From contig NZ_JBHUML010000002.1 of assembly GCF_042684865.1 (NCBI RefSeq), positions 744,001-808,000 of the forward strand: 64,000 nt of DNA, read 5' to 3'. The position numbers and the translations under genes were made by a program. The stretch is from Salibacterium lacus (GTDB lineage: Bacteria > Bacillota > Bacilli > Bacillales > Marinococcaceae). This document shows positions 16,195 through 24,347 of the stretch, piece by piece. How positions within the stretch are numbered: the first letter of the stretch is position 1; each line of letters begins with the position of its first letter. The notes beneath the pieces were generated by a model. It searched no databases and was not told where the DNA came from. It saw only the letters and a list, made by a program, of their open reading frames with translations.

Positions 16195-18291
16195 TCAGCT
16201 TTGGTTCTGCTCGTTCAAAAGTGCTTTCCTGGACAGATTGATACGTCCCTGATTATCAATTTCCGTTACTTTCACAAGGATTTCGTCCCCAATCTGTACG
16301 ACATCTTCTACTTTGTTCACGCGTTCTTCAGCCAGCTGGGAAATATGAACCAGACCGTCTTTTCCTTTAATTATCTCTACAAACGCTCCGAATTTTTCAA
16401 TCCGTTTCACTTTTCCAAGATACGTCTCGCCGACTTCAACTTCACGAACCAGATCTTCAATCTGTTTTTTCGCGTCGTCGTTGGCTTTGGCATCTGTGGA
16501 CGAGATATAAACCGTACCGTCCTGTTCAATATCAATCTTCACACCGGTGTCTTCAATAATCTGGTTAATTGTTTTCCCACTCGGTCCGATAACGTCACGG
16601 ATTTTATTCGAAGAAATGGACATGGTAAGGATTTTCGGTGCATATTCAGACAATTCGCTTCTTGTTTCACTGATCGTCGACAGCATATTGCCGAGCACTT
16701 TCATCCGGGCGGAACGGGCTTTTTCCAGTGCATATTCAAGCACTTCCCGGTTGATGCCGGCAATTTTTATATCCATTTGGAGCGCCGTCACACCTTCTTC
16801 GGTTCCGGCAACTTTAAAGTCCATATCACCAAGTGCATCTTCCATTCCCTGAATATCGGTAAGCACCGTGAGATCTTCGCCTTCTTTCACAAGACCCATT
16901 GCGATACCTGCTACCGGAGCTTTAATCGGCACACCGGCATCCATCATAGCAAGGATGCTGGCGCAGATGCTTGCCTGTGACGTAGAACCGTTGGACTCCA
17001 GCACTTCCGATACGAGACGGATGGTATATGGAAAGTCCTGCTCCGATGGAATGACCGGTTCAAGCGCCCGTTCGCCAAGAGCACCGTGACCGATTTCCCG
17101 GCGGCCCGGTCCGCGTATCGGTCCTGTTTCGCCGACACTGAACTGCGGGAAGTTGTAGTGATGCATAAACCGTTTGGATTCTTCCATGCCAAGTCCGTCC
17201 AGCACCTGCATATCACCAAGCGGTCCGAGGGTGCACACGCTGAGCGCCTGTGTCTGCCCGCGGGTGAAAAGTCCGGAGCCGTGTGTGCGTGGAAGCAGCT
17301 GCACCTGCGAAGCAAGGTTTCGGATTTCTTCAGGACCGCGTCCATCCGGCCGGATCTTTTCTTCGGTAATAAAGCGCCGGAATTCTTCTTTGACGATGCC
17401 CTGCAGGACGTCTTTCACATCTTCCTGCTCTTCTTCATCAAACTGTTCCACCACCGCATCTTTTGCTTCATCTATAGCCTGTTCACGTGCTTTCTTCTCT
17501 TTTACAAGCACTGCTTCCTTGATGCCGGCTTCCCCGGATTCACGAACCCGTTCTTCCAGTTCTTTTGGCGGCTGCTTCAATTCCACTTCCATCACTTCAC
17601 CGGTACCGGCTTCAGCCATAATATCTTCCTGAAACGCGACCAGCCGCTTTATTTCTTCATGACCGAACATGATAGCTTCCAGCATATCATCCTCCGGTAC
17701 TTCAGAGGCGCCTGCTTCCACCATGTTGATCGCATCTTTTGTACCGGCAACGGTTAAGTCAATATCTGTTTTCTCTTCCTGTTCGACGGTCGGGTTGATA
17801 ACAAACTCACCGTCCACTCTGCCGACCTGGACACCTGCGACCGGCCCTGAGAAAGGAATATCCGACAGAGAAAGGGCAAGCGAAGAGCCAAGCATGGCTG
17901 CCATTTCCGACGAACAATCCTGATCTGAACTCATGACCATGCTTACGACCTGTACCTCATTTCGGAACCCTTCCGGAAACAGCGGACGGATCGGGCGGTC
18001 AATCAGACGGCTTGTCAGCACGGCTTCATCACTGGGACGCCCTTCTCTTTTGATAAAGCCTCCCGGTATTTTTCCAGCTGCATAGAGGCGTTCCTCATAA
18101 TTCACAGTCAATGGAAAAAAAGGAAGGTCTTTCGGAGTGTCCGAAGCAGTGGCTGTGGAAAGAACGGCTGTGTCCCCGTATCTTACCATAACCGCTCCGT
18201 TTGCCTGTTTGGCAAGATGGCCGGTTTCTATCGTTAACTGCCTGCCGGCCCAGTCAAATGTGAATGTCTGCATACTCTGTTCCATTTCCAA
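16195..18291 (-). CDS. pnp: Polyribonucleotide nucleotidyltransferase (PNPase)
   Basis: A 698-residue 3'-5' phosphorolytic exonuclease of the RNA degradosome-like network. Two RNase PH domains flank an alpha-helical domain; a KH domain (IRDVIGPSGKTINQII) and an S1 domain (GKVKRIEKFGAFVEI...GLVHISQL) close the protein. The start is TTG at 18289-18291, eight bases after AGGAGG; an ATG six bases later is the alternative. It follows rpsO after a terminator, with about 180 bases of leader in which I see no promoter I would defend. Confidence 0.97.
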   Translation of the reverse strand: MEMEQSMQTFTFDWAGRQLTIETGHLAKQANGAVMVRYGDTAVLSTATASDTPKDLPFFPLTVNYEERLYAAGKIPGGFIKREGRPSDEAVLTSRLIDRPIRPLFPEGFRNEVQVVSMVMSSDQDCSSEMAAMLGSSLALSLSDIPFSGPVAGVQVGRVDGEFVINPTVEQEEKTDIDLTVAGTKDAINMVEAGASEVPEDDMLEAIMFGHEEIKRLVAFQEDIMAEAGTGEVMEVELKQPPKELEERVRESGEAGIKEAVLVKEKKAREQAIDEAKDAVVEQFDEEEQEDVKDVLQGIVKEEFRRFITEEKIRPDGRGPEEIRNLASQVQLLPRTHGSGLFTRGQTQALSVCTLGPLGDMQVLDGLGMEESKRFMHHYNFPQFSVGETGPIRGPGRREIGHGALGERALEPVIPSEQDFPYTIRLVSEVLESNGSTSQASICASILAMMDAGVPIKAPVAGIAMGLVKEGEDLTVLTDIQGMEDALGDMDFKVAGTEEGVTALQMDIKIAGINREVLEYALEKARSARMKVLGNMLSTISETRSELSEYAPKILTMSISSNKIRDVIGPSGKTINQIIEDTGVKIDIEQDGTVYISSTDAKANDDAKKQIEDLVREVEVGETYLGKVKRIEKFGAFVEIIKGKDGLVHISQLAEERVNKVEDVVQIGDEILVKVTEIDNQGRINLSRKALLNEQNQS

Positions 18292-18467
18292 AGGATCTTC
18301 CTCCTGTACTAATATGTTCTTACGTTAAAGTGTTTCCTTCTACCTTTTATTTTACAATCCTCAGAGTCAATATGAAAAGCGTCAGCGCCTCTTTCCAATC
18401 TGTAAAGGCCGTACATGGGTGTTAAACGGCTGCACAAAACAGAGCCGCGGCGTGTGCTTATCCATAA

Positions 18468-18499
18468 CAAAAAGCGGGAGATATGACTCCCGCTTTTTT
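18468..18499 (-). terminator. rpsO terminator
   Basis: Twelve-base arms (18469-18480 and 18487-18498) with a CGGGAG core and six-base loop, flanked by A/T runs on both sides. It starts five bases past the rpsO stop and separates rpsO from pnp, probably with partial read-through. Confidence 0.92.
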
Positions 18500-18503
18500 C
18501 TCT

Positions 18504-18773
18504 TTATCGACGCAGACCCAGCTGTTTGATCAGGCTGCGGTATCTGGTAACATCTTTCTTCCGCAGAAATGTCAGCAGGTTACGGCGCTTACCGACCATT
18601 TTTAGCAGACCGCGGCGGGAATGGTGGTCTTTTTTGTGATCCCGCAGGTGTTGGTTTAACGTCGTAATCTGTTCAGTCAGGATAGCAATCTGGACTTCCG
18701 GAGAACCAGTATCATTTTCATGTGTCTTGAACTCCTGTACCAATTCCTGTTTTCTTTCATTTGTTAATGCCAT
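18504..18773 (-). CDS. rpsO: Small ribosomal subunit protein uS15
   Basis: An 89-residue S15, the usual length, with the conserved THENDTGSPEVQIA, HKKDHHSRRGLLKMVGKRR and C-terminal LGLRR. I chose ATG at 18771-18773, eight bases after AGGAGG. S15 binds 16S rRNA helix 20-22 early in 30S assembly. It has its own promoter and a roughly 100-base leader, which fits S15 autoregulation known in other bacteria. Confidence 0.98.
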   Translation of the reverse strand: MALTNERKQELVQEFKTHENDTGSPEVQIAILTEQITTLNQHLRDHKKDHHSRRGLLKMVGKRRNLLTFLRKKDVTRYRSLIKQLGLRR

Positions 18774-18872
18774 ATCCGGCACCTCCTATTCTTGTAATAA
18801 CCGCCGATTCCCCAGTCATACGCCGGAGGTACGTTTTGACCGAGCAATGGCTGGCTTGCTGTTACAATCACC

Positions 18873-18901
18873 AGCATACCCGTTTTAACCGCAGAATGCA
18901 A
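18873..18901 (-). promoter_or_regulatory. Candidate sigma-A promoter and leader of rpsO
   Basis: TTGCAT (18896-18901) and TATGCT (18873-18878) on the minus strand with a 17-base spacer, just past the ribF stop. The predicted leader (about 18774-18866) could hold an S15-binding structure, as in Geobacillus, but I could not fold it with confidence. Confidence 0.6.
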
Positions 18902-18911
18902 GAGAAAAATT

Positions 18912-19883
18912 TCAGGATGATCCGGGCACATCAGGATATGCAGCCAGCGCGCCGCGTGCTTTTTCCACATCCCTGTTCATTTCCTCTATCAGTTCCTGGG
19001 CGCTGTTAAATGCTTCTTCCCCGCGTATAAATGTATAAAAGCAGACCTCCACATTTTCACCGTATATGTCCTCATTAAAGTCAAAGATATATACTTCGAT
19101 TAACGGGTCTTCCGGTGCTTCGTCATGAAAGGTGGGCTTAAAGCCGATACTTGCCGCCCCGTCAAGCCACCGGCCGCCGACATGTATGCGGACAGAATAG
19201 ACTCCCGGCTGCGGTACAACGTAGGTATGGTGTTTCTCTATATTTGCTGTAGGAAAACCAATCGTACGTCCGCGCTGTTCCCCACTTTCAACCATACCTC
19301 TGATGCTGTACGGTCTTCCAAGCAGGGCACGAGCTTTTTCGACATCCCCGGTGCGGATATACTCTTTAACCGCCGTGGAACTGATTTTTTCCCCTTCCCG
19401 GGTCACTTCCCCTACTACCGTTTGTCCGAACCTGCCTCTGGAGTGAAACGGCAGGGTTTCCATTGTTCCTCTTCCAAGACGTCCATAGGAGTAATCAAAT
19501 CCGGCCGTGACGTGAACAACCTGAAGCGGCAGAAGGTAATGATCTACAAATTCCTGAGGTTCCTGGGAGGCAAACTGCTTATCAAACTGAACGACAAACA
19601 GATAATCCGGGCCTTCCCTCTGGAGACAGTCCTCTTTATGAGGAAGCGGTGTAATGTAACGCATATTGCTTTCATCCGTGTCGGGGGAGAGAACGACTTT
19701 CGGATGAGGATGAAACGTCATAACACCCAGAGCACAGCTCTTTTCAGCTGCGATAGCTGCGGCGGTCCGGATCACTTCCTGGTGACCGGTATGCACTCCA
19801 TCAAAATAGCCGAGCGCAAGTACCATATCCGGAAAGCCGGCGGGTATTTCGTTTTGATGGGAAAGGTAGAAAGTTTGCAACAA
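18912..19883 (-). CDS. ribF: Bifunctional riboflavin kinase / FAD synthetase
   Basis: A 323-residue enzyme making FMN and FAD from riboflavin. The N-terminal nucleotidyltransferase domain has GYFDGVHTGHQ and MTFHPHP; the C-terminal flavokinase domain has RGRTIGFPTANI and IGFKPTF. B. subtilis calls the orthologue ribC. Start is one of two adjacent TTG codons (19878-19883) behind AGGTGA. It follows truB by 14 bases, the standard pairing in Bacillales. Confidence 0.96.
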   Translation of the reverse strand: MLQTFYLSHQNEIPAGFPDMVLALGYFDGVHTGHQEVIRTAAAIAAEKSCALGVMTFHPHPKVVLSPDTDESNMRYITPLPHKEDCLQREGPDYLFVVQFDKQFASQEPQEFVDHYLLPLQVVHVTAGFDYSYGRLGRGTMETLPFHSRGRFGQTVVGEVTREGEKISSTAVKEYIRTGDVEKARALLGRPYSIRGMVESGEQRGRTIGFPTANIEKHHTYVVPQPGVYSVRIHVGGRWLDGAASIGFKPTFHDEAPEDPLIEVYIFDFNEDIYGENVEVCFYTFIRGEEAFNSAQELIEEMNRDVEKARGALAAYPDVPGSS

Positions 19884-19897
19884 TGTTCACCTGCCGA

Positions 19898-20836
19898 TCA
19901 TGAATTTCCTGAAGTGGACTGCTGCGGTGCCAGCTGCAGCATCGTTTTCGGTTTAATGAGCCACGGTTTTTCGGGATGGATCTGATACACAGCAACGGCT
20001 CTGTTTTGATGCAGAAACAGAAAAGGGGAGTCTCCTTTTGGGCCTGATTCCGCTGGAAGCAGGCGCCCGTTTCGAATGTCAGCTGCCGTTTCTTTTGTCA
20101 CTTCCACAGAAGGAAGATGCTGGAGTGCTGTTTCTATGCTCAAGCCGGTCTCATCGAGCGTGTCGTTATCCTTTTTTGCTTCAAGCTCTTCAAATGTATA
20201 GCAGCTTCCCACGTCCACCGGGCCGGAACGGGTCCGTTTCAAGTCAGACATGTGAGCAGGAAAGCCGAGCGCGCGCCCGATATCCACCGCAAGTGTACGA
20301 ATAAACGTACCTTTGCTGCAGGTTACCCGGATGGAAAATGATACGGTTTCGGTGCCCGCGGTGAACGTTTCCTCCAGATACTGCAGTTCATGGATAGCAA
20401 TATCACGGGCCGGACGCTCTACTGTTTTCCCTTCGCGGGCATATTCGTACAGTTTTTTTCCGTTTACTTTTACTGCCGAATACATCGGGGGAATCTGCTT
20501 TTGTTCTCCCTCAAAGGTGTGAAACGTATCTTTCAGCTGTTTTTCAGACGGTATTTTCATCACCGGTTGGGTTTCTGTCACTGTACCGGACGCATCTTCG
20601 GTCGTTGTGGCATATCCGAGTGTTATCTCGGCTTCATACTGTTTGTCAGCGTCCGTCATATAGTCGGCGATTTTCGTTGCCCTGCCGATACATACCGGAA
20701 GTACTCCTTCCACGTCAGGGTCAAGTGTACCGGTGTGACCTGCTTTTTTCACCCCGTACAGGCGGCGGATCCGGTTCACGCAGTCATGGGATGTTAGTCC
20801 TCTGTCTTTATAAAGGGGTATGACCATGTCTTCCAT
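19898..20836 (-). CDS. truB: tRNA pseudouridine-55 synthase
   Basis: A 312-residue TruB. Catalytic Asp is in KAGHTGTLDPDVEGVLP; YEAEITLGYATTTEDASG and the substrate-loop CSKGTFIRTLAVDIG are present, with a C-terminal PUA-like region. I chose ATG at 20834-20836 behind AAGGTGG; the frame extends 16 codons further up without family match. A terminator lies between it and rbfA, so expression may be attenuated. Confidence 0.97.
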   Translation of the reverse strand: MEDMVIPLYKDRGLTSHDCVNRIRRLYGVKKAGHTGTLDPDVEGVLPVCIGRATKIADYMTDADKQYEAEITLGYATTTEDASGTVTETQPVMKIPSEKQLKDTFHTFEGEQKQIPPMYSAVKVNGKKLYEYAREGKTVERPARDIAIHELQYLEETFTAGTETVSFSIRVTCSKGTFIRTLAVDIGRALGFPAHMSDLKRTRSGPVDVGSCYTFEELEAKKDNDTLDETGLSIETALQHLPSVEVTKETAADIRNGRLLPAESGPKGDSPFLFLHQNRAVAVYQIHPEKPWLIKPKTMLQLAPQQSTSGNS

Positions 20837-20860
20837 ATGTATCCCACCTTTATTCGGAAC

Positions 20861-20891
20861 AGGAAAAAGGCTTGAGCGGCCCAAGCCTTTT
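20861..20891 (-). terminator. Internal terminator between rbfA and truB
   Basis: Ten-base arms (20865-20874 and 20882-20891) with a GGCTTG core and seven-base loop, followed by TTTTTCC on the minus strand. One arm overlaps the rbfA stop codon. Only about 25 bases remain before truB, too few for a separate promoter. Confidence 0.85.
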
Positions 20892-21243
20892 AGTCCTGTT
20901 TTTCTTCATTTAAATCTTTCAGGAGACGTTCAATCCGGTTGCCGTAATCAATCGATTCATCAAAGTGAAACGATATTTCCGGTGTTTTTCGAAGCTGAAT
21001 CCTGTTTCCGATTTCACTTCGTATGAACCCCCGGGCTTTCTGAAGGGCCTGAATCGTGTTTTCCTGATCTTCTTCGCTGCCAAGTACAGTCACATATACT
21101 CCGGCCTGTTGAAGATCCCCGGTGACGTCTACACCCGTGACGGTGACAAACTGTACACGTGGGTCTTTGACTTCCCGGGCCAGAATATCAGCCATTTCTT
21201 TTTTGATTTGTTCTCCCACCCGGTCTGCTCTGACATTGCTCAT
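20890..21243 (-). CDS. rbfA: 30S ribosome-binding factor A
   Basis: A 117-residue KH-fold ribosome maturation factor needed for 16S processing and cold growth. Family marks are RADRVGEQIKKEMADIL, VKDPRVQFVTVTGVDVTGDL and RKTPEISFHFDESIDYG. I chose ATG at 21241-21243 behind AAAGGAGGG. It lies 19 bases after ylxP. Confidence 0.96.
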   Translation of the reverse strand: MSNVRADRVGEQIKKEMADILAREVKDPRVQFVTVTGVDVTGDLQQAGVYVTVLGSEEDQENTIQALQKARGFIRSEIGNRIQLRKTPEISFHFDESIDYGNRIERLLKDLNEEKQD

Positions 21244-21262
21244 CAACGTTCCCTCCTTTCCG

Positions 21263-21541
21263 CTACAGCCATTCCATTTCAGTGATGGTGCGTTCAAGTT
21301 CCGGACGCCCGTCGATCATATCTATTGCTTTTTGCAGTTCCTGCTCTACGACAACACGGTCGCGGTTCACCGATACAATAGTGAGTGCCGTCCGCTGCCA
21401 TAAATCATGATGATCCATTTCGGCAGCAGCGGCATTCAGCTTCTGTTTCACTCTGGTCGTTACGCTTTTGACAACAGCCCGTTTTTCTTTCAGTGAACGG
21501 GCTTCATAAATGTAACATTCACAGTGAAGAGCGCCTATCAT
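21263..21541 (-). CDS. ylxP: YlxP-like DUF503 protein
   Basis: A 92-residue DUF503 protein of the YlxP family, with the typical SLKEKRAVVKSV and Trp-containing DLWQRTALTIVSVN. Its ATG overlaps the infB stop by four bases. The family sits in nusA-infB operons throughout the Firmicutes; a role as ribosome-associated factor has been suggested but is not visible here. Confidence 0.9.
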   Translation of the reverse strand: MIGALHCECYIYEARSLKEKRAVVKSVTTRVKQKLNAAAAEMDHHDLWQRTALTIVSVNRDRVVVEQELQKAIDMIDGRPELERTITEMEWL

Positions 21542-23736
21542 ACAGGTTTAACTTCCTCCATTACATAAGCTTCAATGATGTCGCCTTCCTTAATATCATT
21601 GAATTTTTCGATGGTTATACCACACTCATATCCGGACTGTACTTCTTTCGCGTCGTCTTTGTAACGCTTCAAATCATTGATTTTTCCTTCATGGATAACG
21701 ACACCTTCACGAATAACCCGGATGCTTGAGTCTCTTGTGATTTTCCCTTCTGTCACATAACTCCCTGCGATCGTACCAATTCGTGACACTTTGAAGAGCT
21801 GACGCACTTCCACCTGTCCGATAACTTTTTCCTCATAAACCGGGTCCAGCATGCCTTTCATCGCTGACTCGATTTCCTCGATGGCATCATAGATAACACG
21901 GTGCAGACGGACATCAACTTTTTCGGCTTCCGCCGTCCTTTTAGCATTGGCATCCGGGCGCACATTAAACCCGATAACAATCGCATTGGATGCAGACGCG
22001 AGAATAATATCGGATTCTGCAATGGCACCGGCGCCGGCATGAATGATATTTACTTTGACGCCTTCTACATCAATCTTTTCAAGGGACCCTTTCACGGCCT
22101 CGACAGAGCCCTGCACGTCCGCTTTGACAATGACGTTGATTTCTTTCATTTCGTTTTCCTGAATCTGGCTGAAGAGGTCATCAATGTTGACTTTCGCCGT
22201 CTGTCCGCGTTCCTGCTCCCGGGCTCTGACAGCACGGGCTTCGCCAAGCTGGCGGGCTTTCTTTTCGTCCTGCATCTGAACGAACGGATCTCCAGCGAGC
22301 GGAACTCCGTTCAGACCGGTGATCTCAACAGGGGTGGACGGTCCTGCTGATTTCACACGGTGTCCGGTATCGCTCACCATCGCCCGGATCTTCCCGTGGG
22401 TGTTGCCGACAACAACCGGATCTCCAACCTTCATCGTTCCTGCCTGGACGAGTAGTGTCGCCAGAGGGCCGCGTCCTTTATCCAGTTCCGCTTCCACAAC
22501 CGTTCCACGTGCCCGGGTACCCGGATTTGCTTTTAGTTCTTCCACTTCTGCAACAAGCAGAATCATCTCGAGCAGTTCATCCAGACCACGGTTATTAACG
22601 GCGGAAACATTCACAAATATTGTATCGCCGCCCCACGCTTCCGGCACCAGTTCGAACTCCGTCAGCTCCTGCATGACACGGTCAGGGTTCGCACCTTCTT
22701 TGTCCATTTTATTGACTGCTACAATAATCGGAACTTCCGCTGCTTTCGCGTGGTTGATGGCTTCTTTTGTCTGCGGCATCACACCGTCATCAGCCGCGAC
22801 AACAAGAATGGTGATGTCGGTCACCTGGGCACCACGGGCACGCATTGTTGTAAATGCGGCGTGTCCCGGCGTGTCAAGAAACGTAATTTTCTTATCGTTT
22901 TCTTTGACCTGATACGCCCCGATATGCTGGGTAATGCCTCCTGCTTCTCCTGCCGTTACTTTTGTGTGGCGTATGGCATCAAGAAGTGTAGTTTTCCCGT
23001 GGTCGACGTGTCCCATGATGGTAACAACCGGCGGGCGTTCCTGCAGAGATTCCGGGTCCTCCATTTCAACTTGATGATCGAGATCAAGTTCATCCACTTC
23101 CACTTCTTCTTCCACTTCTACGTTGTAATCGGCTGCGATTAATTCAATAGACTCTTTTTCAAGATCCTGGTTAATTGTGGCCATTACACCAAGGTTCATC
23201 AGTTTCTTAATGATTTCGGAGGATTCTTTATTCAGCTTATCGGCCAGCTCTCCAACAGTCAGCGAACCAATGAATGTGATTTTTTCCGGTGTTGGTGCGG
23301 CCTGTTTCTGTCCGCTGTTTCTGCGATTCTTCTTGCCCTTGTTCCTGTTGTTTGGTTTTTTGTTTTTCGTTTGATTCTGCGGGTGATTATTGTTTTTACG
23401 GTTATTGTTACCGCCCGGACGCGCCGGCTGCTGATTGTTATTGCTGTTGTTGCTGTTGTTGCTGCTGCTCTGCCGGCTGTTGTTGCTGCTGTTGCTGCTG
23501 CCCTGCCGGCTACTGCTGTTGTTATTCTGCCCGGTGGTATTGCGGGGTTGTTCTGTCTTCTTCTCTGCTGTATCTTCCTGCTTTTTATTTTTTCCTTCCA
23601 GTTTTGCCACTGTGTCCTCACTAATAACGGACATATGATTGGAAACCGGTATATTCATATTTTTCAGTTCATTCACTACTTCCTTACTGGATTTATTGAC
23701 TGTTTTAGCATATTCATAAATTCTCATCTTACTCAT
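21538..23736 (-). CDS. infB: Translation initiation factor IF-2
   Basis: A 732-residue GTPase that places fMet-tRNA on the 30S subunit. The N-terminal IF2 subdomain MSKMRIYEYAKTVNKSSKEV is followed by a roughly 80-residue Asn/Ser/Gln/Lys-rich linker, a second N-terminal module (ITFIGSLTVGELADKLN), and the G domain with GHVDHGKTT near residue 245, DTPGHAAF and NKMD. The C-terminal beta-barrels carry MKGMLDPVYEEKVIGQVEVR. I chose ATG at 23734-23736, since GGAGG is too close to the ATG two codons upstream. It is the core of the rimP-nusA-infB operon. Confidence 0.97.
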   Translation of the reverse strand: MSKMRIYEYAKTVNKSSKEVVNELKNMNIPVSNHMSVISEDTVAKLEGKNKKQEDTAEKKTEQPRNTTGQNNNSSSRQGSSNSSNNSRQSSSNNSNNSNNNQQPARPGGNNNRKNNNHPQNQTKNKKPNNRNKGKKNRRNSGQKQAAPTPEKITFIGSLTVGELADKLNKESSEIIKKLMNLGVMATINQDLEKESIELIAADYNVEVEEEVEVDELDLDHQVEMEDPESLQERPPVVTIMGHVDHGKTTLLDAIRHTKVTAGEAGGITQHIGAYQVKENDKKITFLDTPGHAAFTTMRARGAQVTDITILVVAADDGVMPQTKEAINHAKAAEVPIIVAVNKMDKEGANPDRVMQELTEFELVPEAWGGDTIFVNVSAVNNRGLDELLEMILLVAEVEELKANPGTRARGTVVEAELDKGRGPLATLLVQAGTMKVGDPVVVGNTHGKIRAMVSDTGHRVKSAGPSTPVEITGLNGVPLAGDPFVQMQDEKKARQLGEARAVRAREQERGQTAKVNIDDLFSQIQENEMKEINVIVKADVQGSVEAVKGSLEKIDVEGVKVNIIHAGAGAIAESDIILASASNAIVIGFNVRPDANAKRTAEAEKVDVRLHRVIYDAIEEIESAMKGMLDPVYEEKVIGQVEVRQLFKVSRIGTIAGSYVTEGKITRDSSIRVIREGVVIHEGKINDLKRYKDDAKEVQSGYECGITIEKFNDIKEGDIIEAYVMEEVKPV
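23400..23540 (-). repeat. Trinucleotide-rich low-complexity tract inside infB
   Basis: Runs of AAC, AGC and CAG codons (seen on the plus strand as GTT/GCT/CTG) encode the Asn/Ser/Gln-rich linker of IF-2. The tract is imperfect and in frame, so it is a coding microsatellite and not a CRISPR array. Confidence 0.8.
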
Positions 23737-23753
23737 AAGCATAACCTCCACCT

Positions 23754-24056
23754 TTATTCATCCAGCATTGTCATCAGCCTTTCTGCAAAACCTTTGTCTG
23801 TAATACCGATAAGTACTCGGCTTTCTTTACCGACGGAGGTGCCAAGCCGCTGGCGGTCTCCGGTAATATAAACAGGAATCTGATAATAACTGGATTTGTC
23901 TTTAAATTTTTTTGTCGTATTCGGTGAAGCATCTCCGGCAATAAGCACGAGAAACAGAGTCTGGTTTCTGATTCCGTCCAAAACGACTCCCTCACCTGTC
24001 TTCACTCTGCCTGCTTTAGCGGCCAGGCCTAAAAACGAATATATCGATGTTGTCAT
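23754..24056 (-). CDS. rplGA: YlxQ, L7Ae-family RNA-binding protein
   Basis: A 100-residue L7Ae/L30e-fold protein (YlxQ), with FLGLAAKAGRVKTGEGVVLDGI and VLIAGDASPNTTKKF. Homologues bind K-turn RNA. Its ATG overlaps the rnpM stop by four bases. It is 17 bases ahead of infB, the standard position. Confidence 0.93.
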   Translation of the reverse strand: MTTSIYSFLGLAAKAGRVKTGEGVVLDGIRNQTLFLVLIAGDASPNTTKKFKDKSSYYQIPVYITGDRQRLGTSVGKESRVLIGITDKGFAERLMTMLDE

Positions 24057-24328
24057 CGTTTTATTCCTTTCCTGCGTTCCTCCAGCAGACGATCATAGTC
24101 CTCTCCGGTTACCTTGATGTTCAAATGGCGGGAAAGAGCATCTTTTTGTTTGGCCTCCAGAAAACACTCATCGCTGTTTGTAAGATAGGCGCCGCGGCCG
24201 TTCTTTTTTCCACCGGGGTCTACAAATACCTCACCTTCCGGGCTTCGCACCACGCGGATTAATTCCTTCTTTTCAGCAGTGCTTCCCGTCACAATGCATT
24301 TTCTTATCGGCTTCTTTTTTTTCGCCAT
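24053..24328 (-). CDS. rnpM: YlxR family RNA-binding protein RnpM
   Basis: A 91-residue YlxR/RnpM protein, recently tied to RNase P modulation in B. subtilis. The family signature is clear: IRKCIVTG, ELIRVVRSPEGEVFVDP and KKNGRGAYL. I chose ATG at 24326-24328; the frame extends upstream into nusA without family match. It lies 19 bases after nusA. Confidence 0.93.
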   Translation of the reverse strand: MAKKKKPIRKCIVTGSTAEKKELIRVVRSPEGEVFVDPGGKKNGRGAYLTNSDECFLEAKQKDALSRHLNIKVTGEDYDRLLEERRKGIKR

Positions 24329-24347
24329 CCTCTCGCCCTTTCTGACA

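Noticed and set aside
23400..23540. Possible CRISPR-like repetition
   Set aside because: The repeat is a slipping in-frame triplet with no spacers and lies in a conserved coding gene.
23289..23640. Plus-strand open frames rich in Cys, Leu and Val over the infB linker
   Set aside because: They are antisense products of the Asn/Ser/Gln triplet tract in infB, not genes.
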